Under the pieces are notes generated by a model. That model was not told the origin of the DNA, did no database searches, and was given only the letters and a program-made list of their open reading frames with translations. 64,000 bases of DNA. Source: Oscillospiraceae bacterium (GTDB taxonomy: Bacteria > Bacillota > Clostridia > Oscillospirales > CAG-272). Positions within the stretch are counted from its first letter, which is position 1, and each line of letters starts with the position of its first letter. Location of the stretch: contig SVUJ01000004.1 in the NCBI GenBank assembly GCA_015063305.1, positions 1 through 64,000 of the forward strand, written 5' to 3'. Positions 8,587 to 18,306 of this stretch are shown here, piece after piece. The position numbers and the translations under genes are program-made.

Positions 8587-10998
8587 ATGAAATATATTGA
8601 AAGTAACTGTTCTATAGAGCTTTCTGTGAGAGAGCTTTGCGCCCGCGCGTTTTTGAGCGGGGATCTCGATAAGCGTCCGCATAGTTCGCTTGACGCTATG
8701 AGGGTCGGCGCTGAGATACATAAAAAGATACAGAATGAAGCGGGAGCCACTTATAGCCCCGAGGTGCAGCTCGTAAACACTTTTTCCTATGACGGAATAT
8801 ATTATACTGTCAGCGGAAGGGCTGACGGTGTGATAAGGACGGCTGACGGATTTATCATAGACGAGATAAAGAGCGTTCGCGGATTTGATTTTCTCGCGCC
8901 GCCCAGAGATATATTTGTGGCCCAGATGAAGTGCTACGCCTATTTTCTGGCTTGCAGAGAAGAGCTTGGCACTATCGGCGGAAGGATAAGTTACGTAAAT
9001 TCCGAGAATGGCAAGATAAAATATTTCAATTACCGCTATAGCTTTGAGGAGCTTCGCCTTTGGTACCGTGACGTTATATCAAGGATAAGCACTACGGCAA
9101 AGTTTATAAAGCACAGGCAAGAGGAGCTTTTGCCCGTTGCTCGTAACGCCGTCTTCCCCTACGGAGAGCTCAGAGAGGGTCAGGAGCTTATGATAAGGGA
9201 ATGGTATGGCTCGATAAAAAGGGGAGAGCGCTTTTTTGCCTGCGCTCCCACGGGGATAGGAAAGACGATGTCGGCGCTCTATCCCGCGGTCCGCGCCCTT
9301 GGCGCGGATATGGCCGATAAGATATTTTATCTCACGGCAAAATCAAGCACAAGACGAGAGGCGTATCGCGCCGCGGGAATGATATTTGAGGCGGGAACGC
9401 ATCTGCGAACGGTGGTGCTCAGCGCAAAGGAGCAGGTATGTCTTTGCGCAGCGAGGATAAGCGGCAAGTCGGGAGATATCTGCAACGGTAGGGAGTGCGA
9501 GTTTGCGCGCGGATATTACGACAGGGCGCAGCAGGCGGTATTCGAGCTGCTTTCGCGTCAGGGCGGATTTACCCGCCGCATCATAAACGAGGTGGCGCTG
9601 AAATACAGAGTTTGCCCTTATGAGCTATCCCTCGACCTCTCCGAATACTGCGATATAATAATATGCGATTATAATTACGTATTCGACCCTACGGTATATC
9701 TGAGAAGATATTTTGGCGAGATGGGAGAGCGGGGAAGATATCTCTTCCTTGTTGACGAGGCGCACAATCTGCCCGATAGAGCGAGGGATATGTATTCGGC
9801 GACCTTGCGCCGTTCTCAGTTTGAGAGGATATACGCCCACATAGATCCCGAGCAAAAGGATATTGACCTTGTATTTGAAAGAATGATAATGGCGCTTCGC
9901 GCCTCAAGAAGGCTTTGCAAAGATAATCTTGTTAAGACCGAGCATGGAGAAGAGAGAGGCTTTTATATGAATTCCTCGCTCCCCGAGGGTATTATGAGTG
10001 AGCTTGAGAATTTCAGGCAGGAGTGCGACAAATGGCTCAGGAAAAACAAAGAGAGCCATCTTGCGCCCGAGATCGAGAATTTGCTCTCCGAGGTGCGGCG
10101 TTATCTCACGGTATGCGAATATTTTGATGAAAGATTTTTGTTCTATATCGAGATATCGGGTGGGGACACCCTGTTTAAGGTCTATTGCCTTGATCCGTCG
10201 TATATAATGGACGTTCTGCAGAACAGGGCGGTGGCGACCGCGCTCTTTTCGGCGACCCTTGCGCCGATGGATTATTTCACCGACGTTTTGGGCGGCGGTG
10301 ATAAGGCGAACGCCATATCTCTCCCCTCTCCATTTGACACCGATAATCTCTGTGTGGCGGTGGCTGGGTATCTGAGCACGAGATACGAGGACAGAAAGAA
10401 AAATATAAACAGATACGTGTCGGCGATAGCGGCGTCGATATGCGCGAGGGCGGGGAACTACATTGTGTATTTTCCGTCGTACGAGGTGCTCCGTGATGTG
10501 TCGGCGGCGTTTGTGAAGAAGTATCCCGATGTGAAGATCATAGCCCAAAGACGGGATATGAGCGCAAAGGAAAGAGAAGAATTTATAGATAGCTTCAAGG
10601 AAGACACGGGAAAGCTGAGGATAGGATTCTGCGTTTTGGGCGGTTCTTTTGGAGAGGGCATCGACCTTCCCGGAAGCAGACTTATAGGAACGGTGATATT
10701 CGGTGTTGGACTTCCCGGACTTTCAAACGAAAAGAACATAATAAAAGAGCATTTTGACACAAGGGACAACTGCGGATATGATTATGCCTACACCTTCCCC
10801 GGAATGAACAACGTGCTTCAGGCGGCGGGGCGAGTGATAAGGCGAGAAGAGGACAGGGGTATAGTTGTACTTGTTGACGACCGCTATACCGAGGAAAAAT
10901 ACAGGACCCTGTTTCCCGAGCATTGGAAAAACATAAAATATGCAACAAATGCAAGTTTTCTTGCAGAAAGCGTCAAAAACTTCTGGGAAAAAGTTTAA
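8587..10998 (+). CDS. Rad3/XPD/DinG-type ATP-dependent DNA helicase with N-terminal PD-(D/E)XK nuclease-like domain
   Basis: Walker A 'APTGIGKTMSALYP', DEAH 'LVDEAHNLPDRARD', Cys cluster in the N-terminal helicase half, 'QAAGRVIRREEDRGIVVLVDDRY'; N-terminal 'GRADGVIRTADGFIIDEIKSV...QMKCYAYFLA'. Confidence 0.85.
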   Translation: MKYIESNCSIELSVRELCARAFLSGDLDKRPHSSLDAMRVGAEIHKKIQNEAGATYSPEVQLVNTFSYDGIYYTVSGRADGVIRTADGFIIDEIKSVRGFDFLAPPRDIFVAQMKCYAYFLACREELGTIGGRISYVNSENGKIKYFNYRYSFEELRLWYRDVISRISTTAKFIKHRQEELLPVARNAVFPYGELREGQELMIREWYGSIKRGERFFACAPTGIGKTMSALYPAVRALGADMADKIFYLTAKSSTRREAYRAAGMIFEAGTHLRTVVLSAKEQVCLCAARISGKSGDICNGRECEFARGYYDRAQQAVFELLSRQGGFTRRIINEVALKYRVCPYELSLDLSEYCDIIICDYNYVFDPTVYLRRYFGEMGERGRYLFLVDEAHNLPDRARDMYSATLRRSQFERIYAHIDPEQKDIDLVFERMIMALRASRRLCKDNLVKTEHGEERGFYMNSSLPEGIMSELENFRQECDKWLRKNKESHLAPEIENLLSEVRRYLTVCEYFDERFLFYIEISGGDTLFKVYCLDPSYIMDVLQNRAVATALFSATLAPMDYFTDVLGGGDKANAISLPSPFDTDNLCVAVAGYLSTRYEDRKKNINRYVSAIAASICARAGNYIVYFPSYEVLRDVSAAFVKKYPDVKIIAQRRDMSAKEREEFIDSFKEDTGKLRIGFCVLGGSFGEGIDLPGSRLIGTVIFGVGLPGLSNEKNIIKEHFDTRDNCGYDYAYTFPGMNNVLQAAGRVIRREEDRGIVVLVDDRYTEEKYRTLFPEHWKNIKYATNASFLAESVKNFWEKV

Positions 10999-11146
10999 AA
11001 TGTGTATGAAATATTAATTTTCTGCATAATTGAAAAATAAATCTTGCTTTTCGGAAAGACCTGTGATATAATTCAACAAGCGCGTAAGTATGCGCTTTTT
11101 GAAGAAAAATAAGGATGTTACGTCTTTTTATACACAGGGGGAAACC

Positions 11147-12427
11147 ATGAATTATTTGCATACGACAAAGCGGGAACTTGCAAAAGAAAAAGCGCACGTT
11201 GAGGCGCAGTATGATATACTTAAAGGAAAAAATCTCTCTCTTGACCTCTCAAGAGGAAAGCCCAGCAAAAAGCAGACTGATACCGTTATGGGTATGCTCA
11301 CCTGTCTTTCGACGTCTGAGGACTGCAAGAGCGAGTCGGGTGTGGACTGCCTTAACTATGGCGTTCTTGACGGTATTCCCGAGGCGAAAAGGATTTTTTC
11401 TGAAATATTTGATATACCGATGAAAAATATAGTGATCGGCGGGAACTCGTCGCTGAATATGATGTACGATGCAGTTGCAAGAGCTATGCTCTACGGTGTT
11501 GTTGGCTCGGAGAAGCCTTGGGCGGCGCAGGGCAAGGTCAAATTCCTTTGCCCCGTTCCCGGATATGACCGACATTTCGCTGTAACTCAGTCGCTCGGCG
11601 TTGAGCTGATAAACGTTGATATGACTCCAACAGGCCCTGATATGGACACCGTTGAGAGGCTTGTTGCATCTGATCCTTTGATAAAGGGTATGTGGTGCTG
11701 TCCTAAATACTCTAACCCCGACGGATATACCTATTCCGATGAGACTGTCGAGCGCCTTGCGGCTATGAAGACCGCCGCTCCCGATTTCAGAATATTCTGG
11801 GATAACGCTTACGCTATACACGATATTTACGAGGACAGAGCCGACACTCTTGCCGATATCTTCAAGCTCTGCGAGAAGCACGGCACACAGAACAGAGTAT
11901 TCTATTTCGCGTCTACCTCGAAGATATCCTTCCCCGGTGCGGGAGTTGCTATGCTCGCGGCATCCGATGAGAACCTCGCGCAGATAAGACCCATAATGGC
12001 TATCCAGACTATCGGTTCGGATAAGATAAATCAGATAAGACACGCAAGATACTTCAAGAGCGCGGCGAATATACTCGAGCATATGAAGCTCCTTGCGGGT
12101 ATGATCAGACCGAAGTTTGAGATAGTTAACAGAGTTCTCACAGAAGAGCTTGGTGGAACGGGAGCTGCTAAGTGGACCGATCCCAACGGTGGATATTTTA
12201 TAAGCCTTTACGTTGAGAAGGGCTGTGCTAAGAGGACTTACCAGCTTTGTAAGGAGGCGGGTGTTGTGCTCACTCCCGTTGGAGCTACCTATCCTTACGG
12301 AAAAGACCCCGACGACAGCAACATAAGAATAGCGCCCACATTCCCCACAGAGGGAGAGCTTGAGGAGGCTATGAACGTACTTGCCGTTTGCGTAAAGCTT
12401 GCTGTGCTTGAAAAGCTTTTGGGCTGA
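11147..12427 (+). CDS. PLP-dependent class I/II aminotransferase
   Basis: '[14 protein letters not shown]', '[14 protein letters not shown]', '[22 protein letters not shown]'. Confidence 0.88.
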   Translation: MNYLHTTKRELAKEKAHVEAQYDILKGKNLSLDLSRGKPSKKQTDTVMGMLTCLSTSEDCKSESGVDCLNYGVLDGIPEAKRIFSEIFDIPMKNIVIGGNSSLNMMYDAVARAMLYGVVGSEKPWAAQGKVKFLCPVPGYDRHFAVTQSLGVELINVDMTPTGPDMDTVERLVASDPLIKGMWCCPKYSNPDGYTYSDETVERLAAMKTAAPDFRIFWDNAYAIHDIYEDRADTLADIFKLCEKHGTQNRVFYFASTSKISFPGAGVAMLAASDENLAQIRPIMAIQTIGSDKINQIRHARYFKSAANILEHMKLLAGMIRPKFEIVNRVLTEELGGTGAAKWTDPNGGYFISLYVEKGCAKRTYQLCKEAGVVLTPVGATYPYGKDPDDSNIRIAPTFPTEGELEEAMNVLAVCVKLAVLEKLLG

Positions 12428-12513
12428 TTTTACAAAGAGGAAAACTCTTTTTGGGGGCTTGCAAAGCCCCCTTTTATCTACTTTCATATATAAGCTGAAA
12501 CGGAGGTGAGGCT

Positions 12514-13479
12514 GTGAAGCGCACACAGAGGAACACGAATCCCTATGAGTTTACCGATACGAATAAAAGATACTACACCTATGATTACTATCTCAGGCGT
12601 ACCTTTGGCGGTAAGTGCGCCAAGATACCGATAGACGCGGGATTTACCTGTCCGAATATAGACGGCAGGTGCGGCGTTGGCGGCTGTATATACTGCTCCT
12701 CGCGCGGAAGCGGAGATTTTGCCGAGAGGGCGGAGGTGTCGATAGCCGAGCAGTATGAGAGGGGGCGGGAGAGGATATCCTCAAAGTGGGACGTTACACG
12801 GTGTATCCCTTATTTTCAGGCGCACACCAACACCTACGCTCCGATAGAGGTGCTCAGAGAAAAGTACGAGGAAGCGTTAGCCCTTGACGGTGTGGTCGGT
12901 CTTAATATCGCGACGAGAGCCGATTGCATAGACCCCGAGATAGCCGAATATCTTGCTGATATCGCAAACAGAACTGTGCTTACCGTTGAGCTTGGACTTC
13001 AGACCTCTGACGATACGGTAGCCGACTTTATAAACAGGGGACACAGTTTTGCCGATTTTTGCCGTGGCTACAGGCTGCTTCGTGAGGCGTCCGAGAAGAT
13101 AAATATATGTGTTCACATCATTTTCGGTCTTCCGGGTGAGGACAGAGAGGGTATGATGAGGACTGTGCGCGACGTTGCGGCGCTTGAGCCCGATCAGGTG
13201 AAGATACATCTTTTGCACGTCATTCGAGGAACGCGTATGGCGGAAATATACGAGAGCGGAGAATATACCCCGCTTGGCAAGGAAGAATACGTCGCGCTTG
13301 TGGCTGACGCGATAGAGCTTCTGCCGCCCGAAACAGTGGTGGCGCGTGTTACGGGTGACGGTATGGCGGACGAGCTGTTAGCTCCCGAATGGAGCAGAAA
13401 AAAGGTGTCTGTGATAAACGATATCGATAAATTGCTCTTTGCGCGGGATAGCTTTCAGGGTAAATCTTATCTCAAATGA
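12514..13479 (+). CDS. TIGR01212-type radical SAM protein (YtqA-like)
   Basis: 'IPIDAGFTCPNIDGRCGVGGCIYCSSRGSGDF', 'LNIATRADCI', 'VHIIFGLPGEDREGMMRT'. Confidence 0.87.
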   Translation: MKRTQRNTNPYEFTDTNKRYYTYDYYLRRTFGGKCAKIPIDAGFTCPNIDGRCGVGGCIYCSSRGSGDFAERAEVSIAEQYERGRERISSKWDVTRCIPYFQAHTNTYAPIEVLREKYEEALALDGVVGLNIATRADCIDPEIAEYLADIANRTVLTVELGLQTSDDTVADFINRGHSFADFCRGYRLLREASEKINICVHIIFGLPGEDREGMMRTVRDVAALEPDQVKIHLLHVIRGTRMAEIYESGEYTPLGKEEYVALVADAIELLPPETVVARVTGDGMADELLAPEWSRKKVSVINDIDKLLFARDSFQGKSYLK

Positions 13480-13607
13480 GTATTAATAGTCCGTTATCGG
13501 TAAAAAATAGTGAGAAAGACAATTTTTTCACAAATAACTCTTGATATATTTTTTTATTTATGGTATAGTAATTAGGTAGAAAATTTTTGAAAGGTGGATA
13601 TATAACG

Positions 13608-14906
13608 ATGACCTATAACAAGAAAAACATTGAAGACGTTGAAGTTGCCGGCAAGAAAATACTTGTTCGCTGCGATTTTAACGTTCCGCTTAAGGATGGC
13701 AAGATAACCTCCGACAAGAGAATAGTTGAGGCTCTTCCCACAATTAAGTATCTTCTCTCAAAGGGCGCAAAGCTTATTCTTTGCTCTCATATGGGCAAGC
13801 CCCACGCTATCCTTACCGAGGGCTTCGGTCTTACAAAGAAGGAGAAGCAGAAGGTCGAGGCGCTTCCCGCAGAGGAGCAGGCAGCTGCAAAGGCAGAGCT
13901 TCTTAAGAAGGCTCTTGGCGATAAGCAGAAGTTTACTCTTAAGCCTGTTGCAGACAGACTTAACGAGCTTCTCGGCGATAAGGTCACCTTCGCTGAGGAT
14001 ATAATCGGTCCTGACGCTAAGGCTAAGGTTGCGGCTCTTAAGGAAGGCGAGGCTGTTCTTCTGGAGAACGTTCGCTTTGACGCAAGAGAAACAAAGAACG
14101 GCGCTGACTTCGCGAATGAGCTTGCTGATTACGCAGAGCTCTTCGTAAACGACGCGTTCGGTACTGCTCACCGCGCTCACGCATCTACCGCAGGTGTTGC
14201 TGATTATCTTCCCGCTGTCTGCGGATACCTCATTCAGAAGGAGATATCCGTTATGGGTAAGGCATTGGCTGATCCCGCTCGTCCCTTCGTTGCAATACTC
14301 GGAGGAGCTAAGGTCTCGGATAAGATAGGCGTTATCAACAACCTTATCGAAAAGGTAGATACCCTTATCATCGGCGGCGGTATGGCATACACATTCTTCA
14401 AGGCTCAGGGCCACAACATCGGTAACTCGCTCTGCGAGGAAGACAAGCTCGAGCTTGCTAACGAGATGGTTGCAAAGGCTCACGCAAAGGGTGTTAACTT
14501 CCTTCTCCCCGTTGACAATACCATCGGCAGAGAGTACAACGAGAACACCGAGCATATGGTTATCTACTCCGATAGCATTCCGGACGGTTGGATGGGACTT
14601 GATATAGGTCCTGTTACCCGTGAGCTCTTCGCTAAGACCATAAAGGGAGCCGGAACTGTTGTATGGAACGGACCGATGGGTGTTTCCGAGTGGAAGAACT
14701 TCGCTGCGGGAACTGAGGGTGTTGCGGCAGCAGTAGCTGAGAGCGGCGCTATATCTATAATCGGCGGCGGTGACTCGGCGGCGGCTGTAGAAAAGCTTGG
14801 ATACGCAGACAAGATGACCCACATCTCCACAGGTGGCGGCGCATCTCTTGAGTTCCTTGAGGGACTTGAGCTTCCCGGTATCGCATGCCTTATGGACAAG
14901 GAATAA
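13608..14906 (+). CDS. pgk: Phosphoglycerate kinase
   Basis: '[35 protein letters not shown]', '[15 protein letters not shown]', '[35 protein letters not shown]'. Confidence 0.97.
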   Translation: MTYNKKNIEDVEVAGKKILVRCDFNVPLKDGKITSDKRIVEALPTIKYLLSKGAKLILCSHMGKPHAILTEGFGLTKKEKQKVEALPAEEQAAAKAELLKKALGDKQKFTLKPVADRLNELLGDKVTFAEDIIGPDAKAKVAALKEGEAVLLENVRFDARETKNGADFANELADYAELFVNDAFGTAHRAHASTAGVADYLPAVCGYLIQKEISVMGKALADPARPFVAILGGAKVSDKIGVINNLIEKVDTLIIGGGMAYTFFKAQGHNIGNSLCEEDKLELANEMVAKAHAKGVNFLLPVDNTIGREYNENTEHMVIYSDSIPDGWMGLDIGPVTRELFAKTIKGAGTVVWNGPMGVSEWKNFAAGTEGVAAAVAESGAISIIGGGDSAAAVEKLGYADKMTHISTGGGASLEFLEGLELPGIACLMDKE

Positions 14907-14937
14907 TCAGGAAACGATTAAAGCATAAGCTAAACAG

Positions 14938-14968
14938 AATACCGCCAAAGGAAAGCTTTGGCGGTATT
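14938..14968. other. Intergenic hairpin between pgk and tpiA (possible attenuator or processing site)
   Basis: AATACCGCCAAAG-GAAAG-CTTTGGCGGTATT; no long T tract. Confidence 0.7.
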
Positions 14969-14999
14969 ATTAAGGAAGATAAAGAAAGGAATTTTGATT

Positions 15000-15767
15000 A
15001 TGAATCCCGCAAAAAGAAGAACAGTAATTGCCGGTAACTGGAAGATGAACTTCACTCCCGACGAGGCAACAGCATTCATCAATGAGATAAAGCCTATGGT
15101 AGCAGGAAAGGATAACTGCGACGTTATCTTCTGCGCTCCTTACGTAACTATATCCGCGGCTATGAAGGCTGCAGAGGGCTCTAACATAAAGATAGGAGCT
15201 GAGAACGTTCACTACGAGGAGAAGGGTGCTTACACAGGTGAGGTATCCGCAAAGATGCTCAAGGCTATCGGAGTTGAGTACGTTATAATCGGCCACAGCG
15301 AAAGACGTCAGTATTTCGGCGAGACCGACACAACGGTAAATCTTCGCACAAAGGCTGCGCTTGCAGCAGGTATGAAGGTTATCCTTTGCCTTGGTGAGGT
15401 CAAGGAGCAGAGACTTGCAGGTATCACCAACGAGGTAGTTGCTATGCAGACCAAGCTCGACCTTGCAGACGTTGACGCAGAGGCGCTCAAGAACGTTATC
15501 ATCGCATACGAGCCTGTATGGGCGATCGGAACGGGACTTACCGCAACTCCCGAGCAGGCAGAGGAGACCTGCGGCGAGATCCGCAAGGTCCTTGCTGATA
15601 TGTACGGAGCAGAGGCTGCAGAGGGTGTTACCATTCAGTACGGCGGTTCTATGAACGACGCAAACGCAGCAGAGCTTCTCGCAAAGCCCAACGTTGACGG
15701 CGGACTTATCGGCGGAGCATCTTTGGTTGCAAAGAAGTTCACAGCAATAGTTGACGCTGCTCAGTAA
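15000..15767 (+). CDS. tpiA: Triosephosphate isomerase
   Basis: 'VIAGNWKMN', 'GHSERRQYFGETD', 'AYEPVWAIGTGLTATPEQAEE', 'IQYGGSMNDANAAELLAKPNVDGGLIGGASL'. Confidence 0.97.
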   Translation: MNPAKRRTVIAGNWKMNFTPDEATAFINEIKPMVAGKDNCDVIFCAPYVTISAAMKAAEGSNIKIGAENVHYEEKGAYTGEVSAKMLKAIGVEYVIIGHSERRQYFGETDTTVNLRTKAALAAGMKVILCLGEVKEQRLAGITNEVVAMQTKLDLADVDAEALKNVIIAYEPVWAIGTGLTATPEQAEETCGEIRKVLADMYGAEAAEGVTIQYGGSMNDANAAELLAKPNVDGGLIGGASLVAKKFTAIVDAAQ

Positions 15768-15789
15768 TTAAAATTTAGTAATTATAAAA

Positions 15790-15821
15790 GAACAGCCGCA
15801 GATTTCTGCGGTTGTTTTTTC
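15790..15821 (+). terminator. Rho-independent terminator after tpiA
   Basis: GAACAGCCGCAGA-TT-TCTGCGGTTGTTTTTTC. Confidence 0.85.
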
Positions 15822-15871
15822 GCCGACGACCGATGTGTATGGTATAATAAAGAAGTATATTAGGAGAAGTT

Positions 15872-16813
15872 ATGTTAAAAAATAAATGGCTTATTATTTC
15901 GCTTTCGGTCACTCTTCTTTTGATTTTGGGGCTCGGCGTGTTTTTTGGAATTCGTGCAAAAAACAAAATCACCTTTACGGTGGGTGACTCGCTCCCGGAC
16001 GGCGGCGGAAGGGTAGCGCACGTTATCCTTCTCGGCGGACAGTCAAACGCCTCAGGGTGCAGCCACGACGAGTACCTACGCCAAAACGTGGGAGAAGAAA
16101 AGTATGCCGAATACGACGGCGGATACGAAAATGTTTATATCAACTATTACGTTTCCGACCACAATGTTTCGGGCGAATTTGTGAGGTGCAAAACAAATCA
16201 GGGTGAGCTTGGCTGTTGCTTTGGTCCGGAGCTCGGCATGGCTGAAAGGCTTCATAACGATTACCCTGAGGAGGAGTTCTTTATCATCAAATGCGCGTGG
16301 GGCGGCACTAACCTCTTTGAACAGTGGCTCTCGCCGTCAAGTAGCGGAAAAACGGGAGATCTTTATAAGAAATTCGCCGCGTTTGTCGATGCTAATATAA
16401 AGTATCTTGAATCAAAGAATTACGACGTAAAAATTGAGGGAATGTGCTGGATGCAGGGAGAGTCCGACTCTTTTGACGAAAACCATGCAACGGGCTATGC
16501 CGACAATCTCACAAATTTCATAAAGGATATTCGCAAAAGCTATGAAAAATATGCCTCCGACGACGGTATAATTTTCGTTGATGCGTATATTGCCGATCTC
16601 CCGAGTTTTTGGGTTTACGGCGCCCTTGTCAACGAATCAAAGCGTCAAGTGGCGGAATCCGACCCGAAAAACCTTCTTATTGATACGATCTCCCACGGAC
16701 TCGACACGACAAAGGAGCCAACCGACCAGCCTGACATCCCGCACTATGACTCGATGAGTCAAATAAAGCTCGGTCACCTTTTCGCCGCGGAGATTGGAAA
16801 ATTCATCGACTGA
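15872..16813 (+). CDS. Membrane-anchored SGNH/sialate O-acetylesterase-like carbohydrate esterase
   Basis: N-terminal TM; 'HVILLGGQSNASGCSHDEY', 'GMCWMQGESDS' as in SASA-type esterases. Confidence 0.75.
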   Translation: MLKNKWLIISLSVTLLLILGLGVFFGIRAKNKITFTVGDSLPDGGGRVAHVILLGGQSNASGCSHDEYLRQNVGEEKYAEYDGGYENVYINYYVSDHNVSGEFVRCKTNQGELGCCFGPELGMAERLHNDYPEEEFFIIKCAWGGTNLFEQWLSPSSSGKTGDLYKKFAAFVDANIKYLESKNYDVKIEGMCWMQGESDSFDENHATGYADNLTNFIKDIRKSYEKYASDDGIIFVDAYIADLPSFWVYGALVNESKRQVAESDPKNLLIDTISHGLDTTKEPTDQPDIPHYDSMSQIKLGHLFAAEIGKFID

Positions 16814-16863
16814 CCCAAAAGAGCAAGAACAGAGGATTTTGATCCTTCTATCCTTGCTCTTTT

Positions 16864-17337
16864 TTATTTTAATATCATAGTAAGTCTATCGTTACCTATG
16901 TTAAGCACCTTAACCCCTTTGCTCTGAGCATATTTCATAGCCTTGTATGCTCCGCCCGACTCATTTTGAACATAGGTGATAACAAGGTCGCTGTTTTCTA
17001 TCATCCATTCGTTTCTCTTAGTGATAGCCGCCTTAAAATGCTGTTTGCCCTCTACGGGAATGATGACTTCACCATAATATTTCTCGTAATATTCTATGTC
17101 TTTGACAACGTAAGGAAGTGTAAGTATAAGGGCGCAGGTTTCCTCACCCACGCGGTGTTGAACTCGTTTTATTACCGATGCGACCGAAATATCGAAGTCG
17201 CCGTTTCGTCCCACGTAGAACTCCACGAATTGGTGATTTCTTATAAGCGTGTCAACAATATCTTCAAGTTTTTTCTCTAAATCTCTTATTGAATACAAGG
17301 TTCTGTGACCGAAAAAAGAAACTCTGTAAGGGAACAT
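16864..17337 (-). CDS. SLOG/DUF1273-like Rossmann protein, paralogue 1
   Basis: 'MFPYRVSFFGHRTLY', 'FYVGRNGDFDISVASVIKRVQ', 'RNEWMIENSDLVITYVQNESGGAYKAMKYAQSKGVKVLNIG'. Confidence 0.75.
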   Translation of the reverse strand: MFPYRVSFFGHRTLYSIRDLEKKLEDIVDTLIRNHQFVEFYVGRNGDFDISVASVIKRVQHRVGEETCALILTLPYVVKDIEYYEKYYGEVIIPVEGKQHFKAAITKRNEWMIENSDLVITYVQNESGGAYKAMKYAQSKGVKVLNIGNDRLTMILK

Positions 17338-17407
17338 ATCCATCTCCAAAAATAAAAAAGTGCGCCAACCGAAGCCGACGCACCGAAAAACGCAAACCCC
17401 GATTGTC

Positions 17408-17555
17408 GCCAAACAAATCGAAATAAAATATGCATTATAGCACATATTTAAGTCGTGGAATTTGCATTTTTACCAAATTCGTATAACTTAAATATGCGCA
17501 TAAAAAAGTATAGTATTCCTAAAAATACCTCTATCTTTTATTCGATTTGTTTGGC
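17408..17555. promoter_or_regulatory. 14-bp perfect inverted repeat upstream of the SLOG-like gene (possible operator)
   Basis: GCCAAACAAATCGA at 17408-17421 and TCGATTTGTTTGGC at 17542-17555, with A/T-rich flanks also partly matching; minus-strand TATAAT near 17432. Confidence 0.4.
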
Positions 17556-17654
17556 AAATTTATTATATCACACAAAAATGTATTTGTAAACAAGAAAATA
17601 AAAATAGGGAATAAAAGTTTAATCTAAGTGGTACGTGCAAATAAGGCAAACTAA

Positions 17655-17776
17655 AAAAAGCCTTCTCCTGTGGGAGAAGGGGGACCACGAAGTGGTGGAT
17701 GAGGAGTTAGTTTAAGTTAAGAACACCTCATCCGTCGCCTGACGGCGCCACCTTCTCCCACTGGAGAAGGCTTTTT
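17655..17776 (+). repeat. Intergenic palindromic repeat family A, full-length copy
   Basis: AAAAAGCCTTCTCCTGTGGGAGAAGG...CACCTTCTCCCACTGGAGAAGGCTTTTT. Confidence 0.88.
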
Positions 17777-17780
17777 ATAA

Positions 17781-17912
17781 GGCTCCCTCCGGGAGGGAGC
17801 TGTCGCCGTAGGCGACTGAGGGAGAACGCGTCACAATAAAGTTAAGCAAAACTTAATATTACGCAGGCTCCTTCCACCGCTATGCGGTCCCCCTTCCTCC
17901 CGGAGGAAGGCT
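17781..17912 (+). repeat. Repeat family B, copy 3, joined to repeat A by ATAA
   Basis: GGCTCCCTCCGGGAGGGAGCTGTCGCCGTAGGCGACTGAGGGAGA...CGGAGGAAGGCT. Confidence 0.88.
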
Positions 17913-17967
17913 TATGTAGGGCATAATTTTGCTACCGCGGTGGCGTTTGTTTGTGTTGCTTGTAAAA

Positions 17968-17995
17968 CGGGTCGTCGAGGACGCCGCCCCCTACC
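17968..17995 (-). repeat. Intergenic REP-like element i1 (GTAG head plus palindrome)
   Basis: Minus strand: GGTAGGGGGCGGCGTCCTCGACGACCCG; close to the palindromes inside RAYT2. Confidence 0.75.
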
Positions 17996-18052
17996 AATTA
18001 TAGGGTAATGTTTGTCGTGCCGCGGTGGCGTTTGTTTGTGTTGTTTATAAAA

Positions 18053-18078
18053 CGGGAGGAGCAAGCCCCTCCCCTACC
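18053..18078 (-). repeat. Intergenic REP-like element i2
   Basis: Minus strand: GGTAGGGGAGGGGCTTGCTCCTCCCG. Confidence 0.78.
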
Positions 18079-18170
18079 AAGTTTTTTTATGTATGTAAAT
18101 TTGTTGCGGTGAAATTTTCAAAAAACAATTTATATAAACGACACCTACTTCAGAGCAAGCCCCCGTCTGC

Positions 18171-18196
18171 GGTAGGGGAGGGGCTTGCTCCTCCCG
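18171..18196 (+). repeat. Intergenic REP-like element i3, perfect 26-nt inverted partner of i2 (REPIN-like arrangement)
   Basis: GGTAGGGGAGGGGCTTGCTCCTCCCG, exact reverse complement of 18053-18078. Confidence 0.8.
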
Positions 18197-18306
18197 TTTC
18201 ATAAACATTACAATTCAATTTCAAGGCAACAATAAAAACATTATCTTACATAAAAAAGGGCAGATTTTATATCCGCCCTTTGATCTTTGTTTTACAAATT
18301 ACTATA

